Below, in pieces: positions 1 to 8,262 of a stretch of 39,604 nucleotides of DNA (its first letter is position 1; every line of letters starts with the position of its first letter). The notes below the pieces were generated by a model, which searched no databases, was not told the DNA's origin, and worked only from the letters and a program-made list of their open reading frames with translations. This DNA comes from Micrococcaceae bacterium (lineage in GTDB: Bacteria > Actinomycetota > Actinomycetes > Actinomycetales > Micrococcaceae): assembly GCA_013393415.1 (NCBI GenBank), contig JABXHI010000046.1, forward strand, positions 1-39,604. The letters run 5' to 3'. Position numbers and translations under genes: made by a program.

Positions 1-5
1 GGCAT
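1..5 (-). CDS. probable start of urease beta subunit, cut by window edge
   Basis: On the minus strand an ATG at position 5 is preceded by AGGAG with a six-base spacer (bases 6-16), a well-formed ribosome binding site. It lies downstream of ureA in the same direction, where ureB normally sits. Only the start codon and two bases are visible, so the product is inferred from gene order alone. The 117-base gap from ureA to this start is longer than in many urease operons, and I see nothing coding in it. Confidence 0.35.
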
Positions 6-122
6 AGGGATCTCCTGGCAAACGATGAATTCTGAACAAATCCATGTTTAACAGGCCCTATGCCTGCACTATGTTTAAAGACTATTAATGACGAGCCGAC
101 AACGCCCTATTGGCGGATTTTC

Positions 123-425
123 TTATCGAATCGGATTGTGAACGGTGACGAGTTTGGTGCCATCCGGGAAGGTGGCTTCGACTTGAACATCCGGGATCAT
201 TTCCGGGACGCCGTCCATGACGTCTTCACGGGTCAGAATCGCAGCGCCCCAGTTCATCAGATCGGCTACGGATCTGCCGTCGCGGGCACCCTCGAGGAGT
301 TCGGCGTTTAACAGTGCCATAGCTTCGGGATGATTCAATTTCAGACCTCGATCCCAACGCCGTCGGGCAAGATCAGCGGCCACGACGATCAGCAGTTTTT
401 CCTGCTCTCGGGGAGTCAAATGCAT
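123..425 (-). CDS. ureA: urease gamma subunit UreA
   Basis: This 100-aa protein is the small (gamma) structural subunit of urease, the cytoplasmic nickel enzyme that hydrolyses urea to ammonia and carbamate. The whole sequence matches the family: [12 protein letters not shown] at the start, the [15 protein letters not shown] segment, [23 protein letters not shown] and the C-terminal [14 protein letters not shown]. The length is the usual 100 aa. The start is chosen at 425 rather than the GTG/ATG choices further upstream because GAGAGGA lies six bases before it and family members begin MHLT. The gene reads leftward, with ureB probably beginning at the window edge; ureC and accessory genes would lie outside. 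It appears intact. Confidence 0.96.
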   Translation of the reverse strand: MHLTPREQEKLLIVVAADLARRRWDRGLKLNHPEAMALLNAELLEGARDGRSVADLMNWGAAILTREDVMDGVPEMIPDVQVEATFPDGTKLVTVHNPIR

Positions 426-544
426 CGCATATCCTCTCAATCAACAACGCTTGTCACCGGAGGCTGGCTGCCTGTTGAGCGACAATCCGTTTCCTTGTTG
501 CAGCGTAGCTGATTTGGGTCAGAAAGTCTTGAAGGGGACGACAC

Positions 545-808
545 TCACAGCCAGTCAGCTAAACGTCGGCTGTCTGGCAGGACGATGGTTGGATCTTGCC
601 TGCTGAGTAGAATATTGGCCGCGGACTCTGTCTCAACTAGACCGCTGAGTACAGCTACTCGCGGGGCAAATTCATTCCAGTCAGGTAAACCAGATGGGGC
701 AGAAGCGCCGACGCCTAATAAACTCGTTAAGTGTGCGTCACCCACGAGGGGTTTAAAGTTTTCTAGGAGCTCCTGATTAATGTCGGGTGCGCTCATTCCG
801 TTCATCAT
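545..808 (-). pseudogene. truncated SIR2-like domain protein (remnant)
   Basis: The reading frame encodes a short protein whose middle reads LLGVGASAPSGLPDWNEFA. This matches the N-terminal NAD-binding motif (GAGAS followed by GLP-W) of bacterial SIR2-like domains, the type found in several antiphage effectors. SIR2 domains need well over 200 residues, but this frame ends after about 87, so it is an N-terminal fragment. It can open at 808, 805 or 796 (ATG codons), or at a GTG at 859; none has a good ribosome binding site. No continuation is visible between its end and ureA. The SIR2 call rests on the motif only. Confidence 0.5.
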
Positions 809-859
809 ACTGTCGTAAGCTTCGGGACCGGTATGTTCGGGCGACCGGCAGCGCCACAC

Positions 860-1198
860 AGTGGTGTTCCGGTCTTCGCATTGTCGCCGCCGTTTGGTCT
901 CTTATTGCTGTTCGCGTGCTGCCTGGTCAAATCCGATATTGACTGGGTGGCACCACGGAGGTCGTCAGGTTTTTCGATTGACCTGGCGGAGTAAATAATT
1001 ACGTATAAACACGGGTTTTACCCGATGTGCTTGGTCATCGCCTGTGGTGTCATCGACGTACAGCGGCGTGGGAGGATCACCGGTCTGCATGATTGCCCGC
1101 CAAGCCTGCGTATCAGCGCCTCAATCAAGCGAGGCACCAACTCCGATGACGTCACCCGTCGCCTAGGACTTACACCAGTAGTAAGCCCTTGTCACCTA
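860..1198. other. non-coding stretch between SIR2 remnant and TRAP promoter
   Basis: I see no convincing gene here. A long open frame runs from 1025 into the TRAP binding-protein gene, but its first 103 codons lack a signal peptide or family similarity and lie upstream of a good promoter and ribosome binding site, so they are treated as untranslated. A small hairpin with CGGGT/ACCCG arms sits near 1013-1025. Confidence 0.4.
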
Positions 1199-1226
1199 TT
1201 GAATGTGATGTATATCATGTTATGCT
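1199..1226 (+). promoter_or_regulatory. sigma-70-type promoter of the TRAP operon
   Basis: TTGAAT (1199-1204) and TATGCT (1221-1226) are separated by 16 bases, close to consensus for actinobacterial housekeeping promoters. They lie about 110 bases before the ribosome binding site of the TRAP binding-protein gene. The -10 box overlaps the left arm of the inverted repeat at 1222-1250. Confidence 0.6.
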
Positions 1227-1250
1227 TTCGAAAACGAATTTCGAAAGCAT
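1222..1250. promoter_or_regulatory. perfect 12-bp inverted repeat, probable operator
   Basis: ATGCTTTCGAAA (1222-1233) and TTTCGAAAGCAT (1239-1250) are exact reverse complements with a five-base spacer. Each arm contains the self-complementary TTTCGAAA. The repeat overlaps the -10 box and the expected transcription start, which fits a repressor site controlling the transporter operon. No T tract follows, so a terminator is unlikely. The regulator is not identifiable and no regulator gene is adjacent. Confidence 0.65.
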
Positions 1251-1333
1251 CCCTGGCATTTATGCGTCAGGCCTTTACGGAACGGGCCTCATCACCCGTT
1301 GGTGCGTCACTCACACACACGAAGGAGCTTGAA

Positions 1334-2344
1334 ATGAAGTCTCGCCGAATAGTTACAGGAATCACCGCGGTAGTCGCGATGACAGCGCTCGCAGCCTGCG
1401 GTGGCGATGCCGATACCAACGGGAATGGGGGAGGAGACGAGCAAGCCGAAGAGAACTTCACCTCCGAACTGATTTTCGCAACGGGTGGCACCGCAGGCGT
1501 CTACTATCCCTTTGGTGGGGAGCTCGCCACGATTTACGAGAACGAGATCGAAGACATCTCGGTCAACTATGTGGAATCCGGTGGGTCAGCTGAAAACGTG
1601 GGCCAAATCTATCAAGAAGAATGGCAGATCGGTTTTTCTGACAACGGCACAACGAACCTAGCCGTAAACGGCGAACTTCCCGGCCTAGAGGGCGAGAATC
1701 TCGATAATCTTGGCTGGATCGGTAATCTTTACCCTGAGGCGCTGCACATCGTTGTGCGTGAAGACTCGGGTTACGATTCCGTCGCTGATTTAGAAGGCGC
1801 AACTATTGCCGTCGGAGATGCTGGTTCAGGTACCCGCATCACGTCTGACAAAGTTCTTGAGTCATATGGACTCGAAGAAGGCGACTACGAAACTGAGGTC
1901 ACTGACTTCGGTTCCTCGACTGAGATGCTAGCTGATGGACAAATAGACGCTACCATGTTCGTCGTCGGGACACCTGTAGCGGGCTTGACACAAATATCTG
2001 CGCAAACCGATGTGAAACTGTTGTCGCTTGACGACGATGTTGCCCAAGAAGTCGAAGGAAGTGGCAGCGAAACCGTCTATGACATTCCCACGGATGCATA
2101 CGACTTCCTTGAAGAGGACGTCCAGACCGTCGCAGTATTCGCGGCGATCATTGCCTCAACAACGCAGGTCAGCGAAGACGTCGGCTACGAAATCACCAAG
2201 GCGACTTTCGAAAACGCTGACGACATTACCGTCGAGGCTGCACAGTTCATTGACATCGAAGAAGCGCTCCTGGGCATCGGAGATATTCCACTTCACCCAG
2301 GTGCTGAACGATACTTCGAAGAAGAAGGCATTGAATTGCCATGA
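1334..2344 (+). CDS. TAXI-family TRAP transporter substrate-binding lipoprotein
   Basis: This 336-aa protein is the extracytoplasmic solute receptor of a TRAP transporter of the TAXI subfamily, which delivers an organic anion or amino acid to an ion-driven permease. It begins with a lipoprotein signal (basic KSRR, hydrophobic core, lipobox LAAC near residue 21), then an acidic linker. The mature part starts with IFATGGTAGVYYPFGGELA, the hallmark opening of TAXI receptors, and ends near a conserved HPGAERYFEEEG. The start at 1334 is chosen because AAGGAG lies just upstream and the signal peptide begins there. The stop overlaps the permease start by four bases (ATGA), so the two are translationally coupled. 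The substrate is unknown; the downstream oxidoreductase suggests an amino acid or amine. Confidence 0.92.
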   Translation: MKSRRIVTGITAVVAMTALAACGGDADTNGNGGGDEQAEENFTSELIFATGGTAGVYYPFGGELATIYENEIEDISVNYVESGGSAENVGQIYQEEWQIGFSDNGTTNLAVNGELPGLEGENLDNLGWIGNLYPEALHIVVREDSGYDSVADLEGATIAVGDAGSGTRITSDKVLESYGLEEGDYETEVTDFGSSTEMLADGQIDATMFVVGTPVAGLTQISAQTDVKLLSLDDDVAQEVEGSGSETVYDIPTDAYDFLEEDVQTVAVFAAIIASTTQVSEDVGYEITKATFENADDITVEAAQFIDIEEALLGIGDIPLHPGAERYFEEEGIELP

Positions 2345-4437
2345 TTCGACCGAAAAGTCGAGATGATGTCGACTCCCTGGTTGGCCCGCCTCCACACGAG
2401 ACGATGACAACCGGGGAGTCGACTCATTCCCTGGAAAATGCCGACCAGGCGTTGCGACAGCATGACACCTCAAGTCGCTACCGGACCGAGCTGGGCTGGT
2501 GGGCCTGGGTCATCGGTATCATTTCCATCATCTTCACGCTCTATCACCTGTATTCGGCCCTGGAACGCCCGTTCAATACTTGGATACATTCGGCGTTTCA
2601 CCTGGCCGGTGGCACAGCGTTGATCTTCTTGCTCTACCCAGCAAGCCGGACACTCCTCAACCTGAAGACGACTGAGAGTCGTTGGAAAAACGTGCTCATT
2701 GGACGGGTCAAAGGTGTCGCCTGGTATGACGCCCTCCTCGCCGCAGCGGCCATGTACTGCAACGTGTATGTCTACTTTGAATACGAACGACTCACCGGCA
2801 ACGCGGTGCAAGTCCTGGGCTATACCAGCCTCGACTACCTCGTGGCCACGCTGGCCCTCCTGCTGATCTTGGAGGGGACCCGTCGGTGCGTCGGCATCCC
2901 CATTATTGTAATCGCCGCCGCGGCTATTGCGTATGCGATTTTTGGGAACCACAGTCCGATCTTCACGCACGCGGGCATGTCGTGGGAAACGTTCTCGACG
3001 AATATGTTCCTGTCCTCGGGGTCAGGCATTTTCAGTACGCCAATCCAAGTGTCGTCGCAATTTATCTTCCTGTTCCTCTTCTTCGCCGTGGTCCTGCTCA
3101 GAACCAATATCGGTCAGTTCTTCAATGACCTCGCGTTTCGAGCCGCAGGCCGGTATACCGGCGGTCCAGCGAAAGCCGCGGTTGTTGCGTCGGGACTGCA
3201 GGGCATGGTTTCCGGCTCGGCAGTGGCCAATACGGTGGCCTCGGGTTCATTCACGATTCCCATGATGAAAAAGGCCGGTTTCAAACCGCACGTGGCTGCC
3301 GCAACTGAAGCGACTGCCTCAACGGGCGGTCAGCTGATGCCACCGATTATGGGCTCGGCTGCGTTTATTATGGCCCAGAATATTCCGGACGTGACGTATA
3401 ACGATATTATTGTCATCGCCATTATTCCGGCCTTGTTGTATTTCCTGGGTGCGTTGCTGTCGGTGCACTTTGACGCTAAGAAGAATATGCTGCGCGGGCT
3501 GCCGGTTGAAGAACTGCCAACCTGGAAGTCGCTCATTACCCGCATTGACTTGCTGTTACCGTTAGTCGTGATCGTGACAACGTTGCTGGTTGGGTTTACC
3601 CCAATGCGTGCGGCAATTTTCGGGATTATTAGTGCATTTCTGTTGAGCTTCATCCGAACCTCGACGCGACTGGGTTTCCGGGCGATGGTCGAAATGCTCG
3701 TGGACGCTGCGCGTACGGCACTTCCCGTCATTGCGGCGTGTGCCACCGCGGGCGTCGTGGCCGGTACTGTCACCTCGACCGGTCTGGCCGGGCAATTGGG
3801 CAGCGGCCTGATCGCTCTGGCCGGTGGCAACTTCCTCATCGTGCTCTTTCTCGTCATGGTTGCCTGCATCATCATGGGCATGGGACTGCCAACGACGGCA
3901 AACTATGTGGTGACCTCTACGGTTGCCGCTCCGATTCTCTACAATAATTTCGATGTACCGATCCTCGCGGCGCACTTTTTCGTGCTCTTCTTCGGGGTGT
4001 TATCAGAAGTCACGCCACCGGTCTGTCTTGCGGCGTATGCGGGTGCAGGTTTGGCCAATGCCAACCCCATGGTGACTGGATTTACCGCCTTGAAGATTGC
4101 CATAGCCGGGTTCTTGGTGCCGTATGTCTTGATCTTTGAACCCGCTATGTTGCTCGAAGGGACAATAGCGGATCTCATACCTGCGTTCGTGACCGTCGTG
4201 ATCGGGATGGTCGCGCTAGCCGCCGGACTTGCCGGATACTTTGTAACCAACGCAAGCTTCATCGAACGGCTGGTGTTGGTCATTAGCGGCATCATGCTGG
4301 TCATCCCCAACCTTATGGTGTCTGGCATCGGTGCGGCCGGGCTCGTGGTGGTCGTCATCATCCAATACATTCAAAAATCTCGCCGTGGCAAATCAGCCGA
4401 GGCCGACCATCAGCAAGCGCCGGCGGCATCAGCATGA
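2341..4437 (+). CDS. TRAP transporter fused permease (4TM/12TM, DctQM type)
   Basis: This 698-aa integral membrane protein fuses the small (DctQ-like) and large (DctM-like) TRAP permease subunits, as is usual for TAXI systems. A hydrophilic head of about 55 residues precedes four membrane segments, followed by the larger domain with signature stretches SGSAVANTVASGSFTIP, GGQLMPPIMGSAAFIMA and MGMGLPTTANYVV. These belong to the substrate and sodium sites of the transport domain. The ATG overlaps the stop of the binding-protein gene. The length matches fused TAXI permeases and the gene seems intact. The next gene starts ten bases after the stop. Confidence 0.93.
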   Translation: MIRPKSRDDVDSLVGPPPHETMTTGESTHSLENADQALRQHDTSSRYRTELGWWAWVIGIISIIFTLYHLYSALERPFNTWIHSAFHLAGGTALIFLLYPASRTLLNLKTTESRWKNVLIGRVKGVAWYDALLAAAAMYCNVYVYFEYERLTGNAVQVLGYTSLDYLVATLALLLILEGTRRCVGIPIIVIAAAAIAYAIFGNHSPIFTHAGMSWETFSTNMFLSSGSGIFSTPIQVSSQFIFLFLFFAVVLLRTNIGQFFNDLAFRAAGRYTGGPAKAAVVASGLQGMVSGSAVANTVASGSFTIPMMKKAGFKPHVAAATEATASTGGQLMPPIMGSAAFIMAQNIPDVTYNDIIVIAIIPALLYFLGALLSVHFDAKKNMLRGLPVEELPTWKSLITRIDLLLPLVVIVTTLLVGFTPMRAAIFGIISAFLLSFIRTSTRLGFRAMVEMLVDAARTALPVIAACATAGVVAGTVTSTGLAGQLGSGLIALAGGNFLIVLFLVMVACIIMGMGLPTTANYVVTSTVAAPILYNNFDVPILAAHFFVLFFGVLSEVTPPVCLAAYAGAGLANANPMVTGFTALKIAIAGFLVPYVLIFEPAMLLEGTIADLIPAFVTVVIGMVALAAGLAGYFVTNASFIERLVLVISGIMLVIPNLMVSGIGAAGLVVVVIIQYIQKSRRGKSAEADHQQAPAASA

Positions 4438-4447
4438 GGGACGCGTC

Positions 4448-5704
4448 ATGAGTGTCGGCATAGTCGGTGCGGGAGTGATCGGGCTGTCAATCGGCTTTGA
4501 ACTGGCAGAAGCTGGTCATGACGTGACCGTGTTTGACGCGGGGCAAGCAGGTGGCTCCGCGTCAGCAATGAATGCAGGGTGGGTCGCGCCGTTCCTCTCG
4601 ACCCCGCGCGCAGCACCGGGCATATTGAAGGACGCCCTGGGTGGTTTGAAGAAAACTGAAGGCCCGCTGAAGTTTCAGTTGCGCCCCGATATTGGTTTCG
4701 CCGGATGGGGTGCGCGGTTTTTGATCTCGAGTTCGCGACGCCGCAGTGCTCGGACTACGACTGCGTTGCACGCATTGGCGACACATGCTCCGCGTCACTT
4801 TGATCAGCTATTAGAGCGCGGTGTTGAATTCGAACATCATCGAGATGGACTCGGGGTCGTCTTCCAGCACGCGCAAAATCTGGAGAATTATCGCGATGTC
4901 ACGCAGAAGATGCACCGTCTGGGCTACGCCGGCACGACCAGCGTCTATCAAGGTTCAGAGATTGCCGATTTTGATCCGGCCATCTCCCGCTCGGCCGCTG
5001 GCGTCATACATCTGGAAGACGAACGGCACGTGCGACCGGAATCGCTGAGTCAGGGCTTGGCAACGGCACTGACAGGGCAAGGCGGCGAACTTCAAGAAGA
5101 CAGGCAGGTCTTACGCATCGAACGGGCACCTAATGCGCGCTGGACAATGATCACGGCCACGGGTGCGCGGCGTGTGTTTGATCGCCTGGTAATCGCTGCC
5201 GGGTTTTATAGCCGGGAGCTGCTAAAACCTTTGGGTATTCGTTTGCCGTTGGAAGCGGCCAAAGGCGTGAGCCTTACTGCCCGCGGTGAAGGCGTGCTCC
5301 CGCAGCATCCACTCAAATTATTCGAAAAAATGGTCGCTTCGTCGCCTTATGACGGTGAAATCATGAGGTTTTCCGGCACCTTTGATGTGGGAGATCGCTC
5401 CGAGGTGGTGAGCAAGAAACGGCTAGACATGGTGGTGCGTGATGCGTTGGAGTTCTTCGAGTCTTGGTCACCCCGCGAGGTTGAGAAAGAACGTGCCGGC
5501 CACCGACCAACCAGTGCTGACGATGCGCCACTCATCGGTGCGATTCCTCGGCACGACGGACTCTATGTAGCTACGGGACACGGAACGCTCGGTGTCACGC
5601 TGGGTCCGGTGACTGCAGCGCTGGTAGCTCGTGAGCTCTCGACGGGTAAGGCCGAGGCGTTATTATGGCCCTTCCGCCCCAACCGGTTTCGATTGGTGTT
5701 TTAG
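4448..5704 (+). CDS. FAD-dependent amino-acid oxidoreductase (DadA-like)
   Basis: This 418-aa flavoprotein belongs to the DAO/DadA family, which oxidises D-amino acids or N-methylated amino acids. The N-terminus shows the dinucleotide-binding fold VGIVGAGVIGLSIGFELA with an acidic residue (FDAG) at the end of the second strand. The middle carries the substrate cap, and the C-terminus has the conserved RPTSADDAPLIGAIPRHDGLYVATGHGTLGVT pattern, split here as RPTSADDAPLIG and GLYVATGHGTLGVT. The ATG at 4448 follows GAGGGA, and an upstream in-frame extension overlapping the permease gene is rejected. It is the third gene of the TRAP operon, so the transported solute may be its substrate. D-amino acid, sarcosine-like or opine oxidation cannot be told apart. 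Confidence 0.88.
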   Translation: MSVGIVGAGVIGLSIGFELAEAGHDVTVFDAGQAGGSASAMNAGWVAPFLSTPRAAPGILKDALGGLKKTEGPLKFQLRPDIGFAGWGARFLISSSRRRSARTTTALHALATHAPRHFDQLLERGVEFEHHRDGLGVVFQHAQNLENYRDVTQKMHRLGYAGTTSVYQGSEIADFDPAISRSAAGVIHLEDERHVRPESLSQGLATALTGQGGELQEDRQVLRIERAPNARWTMITATGARRVFDRLVIAAGFYSRELLKPLGIRLPLEAAKGVSLTARGEGVLPQHPLKLFEKMVASSPYDGEIMRFSGTFDVGDRSEVVSKKRLDMVVRDALEFFESWSPREVEKERAGHRPTSADDAPLIGAIPRHDGLYVATGHGTLGVTLGPVTAALVARELSTGKAEALLWPFRPNRFRLVF

Positions 5705-5775
5705 GAAGATTGCGCAAAGCGGTTGAGCAAAAGGACAGCAAAGGCACACCCCGCACCTGTGGTCTCCAACACTTC

Positions 5776-5817
5776 ACTCGAGTAACTGCACCGAACGTTT
5801 GGTACAGTTACTCGGGT
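5776..5817. promoter_or_regulatory. 42-bp imperfect palindrome over the MFS gene start (probable TetR operator)
   Basis: The 21-base arms, centred on AACGTT (5794-5799), match at 18 of 21 positions; the core is ACCGAACGTTTGGT. The right arm runs through the GTG start codon of the MFS gene at 5816. TACAGT at 5803-5808 lies seven bases before that GTG, the spacing expected for a -10 box of a leaderless mRNA. The nearby TetR gene is the obvious candidate for binding here, giving autoregulation. Confidence 0.7.
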
Positions 5818-7300
5818 GAACCCATTAACAGCACCGACAACGTCCACCCCTCGGCAGCGGTGGACCTTTCTTGCCGTCATCAGCGCCGCCCTCTTTTTGG
5901 TAGGTGCCGATAACTCAATCCTCTACACCGCGTTGCCTGAGCTGCGTGACCAATTAGGCACGACGTCGCTGCAGGGGCTATGGATCATCAACGCCTACCC
6001 GCTGGTGCTGTCCGGTCTGTTGTTAGGTACCGGTACACTCGGCGATAAAATTGGCCACCGACTGATGTTTATCATCGGCGTCAGCATCTTTGGTGTCGGG
6101 TCATTGATCGCTGCCTTCTCGCCGACCGCATGGTTCTTGATTGCCGCCCGTGCCCTGCTCGGTGTGGGTGCAGCAACCATGATGCCCGCCAGTCTCGCGC
6201 TGGTGCGCATTACCTTTACCAACGTGCGCGAACGCAACCTGGCGATCGCCCTGTGGATGTCGGTGGCCGTCGTCGGTGCGGCGACCGGCCCGGTACTGGG
6301 CGGCCTACTGCTGGAGTTCTTCTGGTGGGGCTCGGTATTCCTTGTGAACGTCCCGGTCGTCATCATCACGCTCATTGCTACTCTGCTGGTAGCGCCACCG
6401 AATATCGCGAACCCGAAGAAGCACTGGGATCTCATCTCATCGGTGTGGGCCATGTTGGCGATGGTTGGACTCGTGATGGCCATCAAAGAACTCGCGAATC
6501 CGGAGCGCGCCGCCTGGCTCTTGATTGCCTCGACCGTGGTCGGACTCATCGGACTGGTGTTATTCATCCTCCGTCAGCGTGGACTGGAACAGCCGTTGTT
6601 GGATGTCGACATCTTCCGGAACCGCATTTTTACCGGTGGTGTCCTGACGGCTGGACTCATGATGTTTGTTGTGGCCGCAGTTGAGTTGATGAGCACCCAG
6701 CGGTTCCAAACGGCCGGTGGATTCTCGCCGCTGGAAGCCGGTGCCCTGGTGGCATCTGTGGCCGTCCCAGCAATCCCCGCAGCGTTATTGGGTGGATCAG
6801 TGCTGCACCGAGTCGGGTTTATCCCGCTGATCTCGGGTGGTTTCACCCTGCTGGCTCTCGGGATTGCCCTGGCATTGTGGACGTTCAACATGGATTCGCT
6901 GGTGCCATTTATTCTCAGTCTGCTGCTCGTCGGGATCGGGAGTGGGCTGGCCTCGTCTGTGGCATCGACCGCGATACTGGGTGGTGCTGCAGTAGATAAG
7001 GCCGGGATGGCGTCCTCGGTAGAGGCCGTCTCCTACGAGTTCGGCACCCTGATCTCGGTTGCGGTATTCGGCTCCCTACTACCGTTCTTCTACTCACTGA
7101 TGGCACCGTCAGAGGTAGCCGACGATGTTGACCACGGCGTCGACCACGCCGTGCACGGTCCGGCAGCGGTCGAGGCCTACGACGGAGCCTATCTGTCCAT
7201 CTTGGCGATCGTCGGTGTCGTGTCCCTAATCGCCGCGGCACTTACGGCATATTGTTTCCGCGGCAACCCGAAAGAGGCTGATGTAGATGCGTCCGAGTAA
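5816..7300 (+). CDS. MFS drug exporter, DHA2-type (14 TM)
   Basis: This 494-aa membrane protein is a drug:proton antiporter of the major facilitator superfamily. It shows the family motif GDKIGHR (residues 76-82) between helices 2 and 3 and the exporter motif GAATGPVLGG near residue 155. The length and pattern fit 14 helices. GTG at 5816 is the only start before the first helix. There is no Shine-Dalgarno sequence, but a TANNNT box sits seven bases upstream, so translation is probably leaderless. The end overlaps the TetR gene by 14 bases. The acidic/His loop DDVDHGVDHAVHG near residues 437-449 is unusual and could bind metal. The exported compound is unknown. Confidence 0.9.
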   Translation: MNPLTAPTTSTPRQRWTFLAVISAALFLVGADNSILYTALPELRDQLGTTSLQGLWIINAYPLVLSGLLLGTGTLGDKIGHRLMFIIGVSIFGVGSLIAAFSPTAWFLIAARALLGVGAATMMPASLALVRITFTNVRERNLAIALWMSVAVVGAATGPVLGGLLLEFFWWGSVFLVNVPVVIITLIATLLVAPPNIANPKKHWDLISSVWAMLAMVGLVMAIKELANPERAAWLLIASTVVGLIGLVLFILRQRGLEQPLLDVDIFRNRIFTGGVLTAGLMMFVVAAVELMSTQRFQTAGGFSPLEAGALVASVAVPAIPAALLGGSVLHRVGFIPLISGGFTLLALGIALALWTFNMDSLVPFILSLLLVGIGSGLASSVASTAILGGAAVDKAGMASSVEAVSYEFGTLISVAVFGSLLPFFYSLMAPSEVADDVDHGVDHAVHGPAAVEAYDGAYLSILAIVGVVSLIAAALTAYCFRGNPKEADVDASE

Positions 7301-7820
7301 AAAAGAAGAGATCCTGAACGCGGCTGTGGACCTCATTGAACGTGAAAACCTCGAAGCGGTGTCCTATGAGGCGCTCGCAGAAGCCTCCGGGATGTCTAAA
7401 TCGGGCATCGTCTACCATTTCCCATCGCGCCACGAAATCATGCGTGGCATCCATCAACACCAGGCGGATCAATGGGAACAGGCACTCGAACGGGCGGCAG
7501 GCGGTCCAGCCAATTCAGTGGATGAGAACACGCGACTGCGAGCGGTTGTCTTGTCCCAAAGTAGTAGCGCCACCAAGGCTGAGCTCCTGTTAGAAATTGA
7601 TGCGCGCGGAAACGAAGAGTTCTCGGCTATCTGGCGGCAAGTCGATAAGCGATGGACGCCGTCGCCTGATGATATTGAAGACGACGAGGTACAGCATGCT
7701 AGTTACCTCGTGCAACTGTTAGCCGATGGTCTATGGATGCATGACTACGTGCACGAAAAACCCTTAACGCCCGCCCAGCGCAAGGCCCTGACCGGTCACA
7801 TCCTTGGCATGCTGGATTAA
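7287..7820 (+). CDS. TetR-family transcriptional regulator
   Basis: This 177-aa cytoplasmic DNA-binding protein has a TetR N-terminal domain. RPSKKEEILNAAVDLIERE is helix 1, and the helix-turn-helix runs through ALAEASGMSKSGIVYHFPSRHEIM (residues about 30-52). The C-terminal ligand domain resembles the TetR_C_6/DUF-type tails, ending RKALTGHILGMLD. The ATG at 7287 lies inside the end of the MFS gene with GAGG upstream, so both genes are translationally linked. It probably represses the operon through the palindrome at 5776-5817 and is released by a substrate of the exporter; this is inference from layout. Confidence 0.93.
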   Translation: MRPSKKEEILNAAVDLIERENLEAVSYEALAEASGMSKSGIVYHFPSRHEIMRGIHQHQADQWEQALERAAGGPANSVDENTRLRAVVLSQSSSATKAELLLEIDARGNEEFSAIWRQVDKRWTPSPDDIEDDEVQHASYLVQLLADGLWMHDYVHEKPLTPAQRKALTGHILGMLD

Positions 7821-8049
7821 CGTCTGCTCAGGTGCGTCCACAGTCGGATTAGCCAGGTGCCGCCCAAATTGAGTGACGTAAAGGTTGCCGGTCATAATCT
7901 CCGCACCAAGAATGACCGGGACCACCGGACTACCTTGCACGGAAGAGCACCAAGTCTGCGACTTCAGCATCCTGGCGTGCCAGGGTTGTCTCGTACACGG
8001 TGTTCTCACCGGACAGCTCCCGGTAGCATTGCTAGCAGGAGGGATTATT
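7821..8049. other. intergenic, no recognised gene
   Basis: Open frames exist on both strands but none has a good start signal or family resemblance. The minus-strand frame across 7830-8009 contains PVVPVILGAEI, which I could not assign. No clear terminator follows the TetR gene. Confidence 0.3.
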
Positions 8050-8184
8050 ATGACATCGATCAGTGTGTGGCCAAACCTCGCCCAAGCGGTGCGAGCGCGA
8101 TTTGCCGAGATCGGTGGGACTCAGTTGGAGACGCCATCGCGTACAGAAATGCCTCGCCCGGCCGATCTGCCGGAGCAATTGTGA
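8050..8184 (+). CDS. small ORF (44 aa), unknown
   Basis: An ATG at 8050 has a very strong ribosome binding site (CAGGAGGG, seven bases upstream) and opens a 44-codon frame beginning MTSISVWPNLAQAVRARFAE and ending in PADLPEQL. It has no membrane segment or recognised domain. It could be a real small protein or the surviving start of a decayed gene. The flanking 7821-8049 region shows nothing I can name. Confidence 0.35.
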   Translation: MTSISVWPNLAQAVRARFAEIGGTQLETPSRTEMPRPADLPEQL

Positions 8185-8262
8185 TTGTTGTTGGACCACG
8201 CGCGTGACGCTCCAAATTCGATGGCGAAGGGAGCAATCATGCGGCACAATGGAGGCATGCAC

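Noticed and set aside
1025-1333. Longer start for the TRAP binding protein
   Set aside because: The extension precedes the promoter, operator and ribosome site, and would bury the lipoprotein signal peptide 103 residues inside the protein.
3330-3881. Minus-strand open frame inside the TRAP permease
   Set aside because: Its composition is that of an antisense reading of hydrophobic codons and it has no start signal.
7830-8009. Minus-strand frame with PVVPVILGAEI, considered as an ATP-grasp fragment
   Set aside because: The resemblance covers about ten residues only and no other motif of that family is present.
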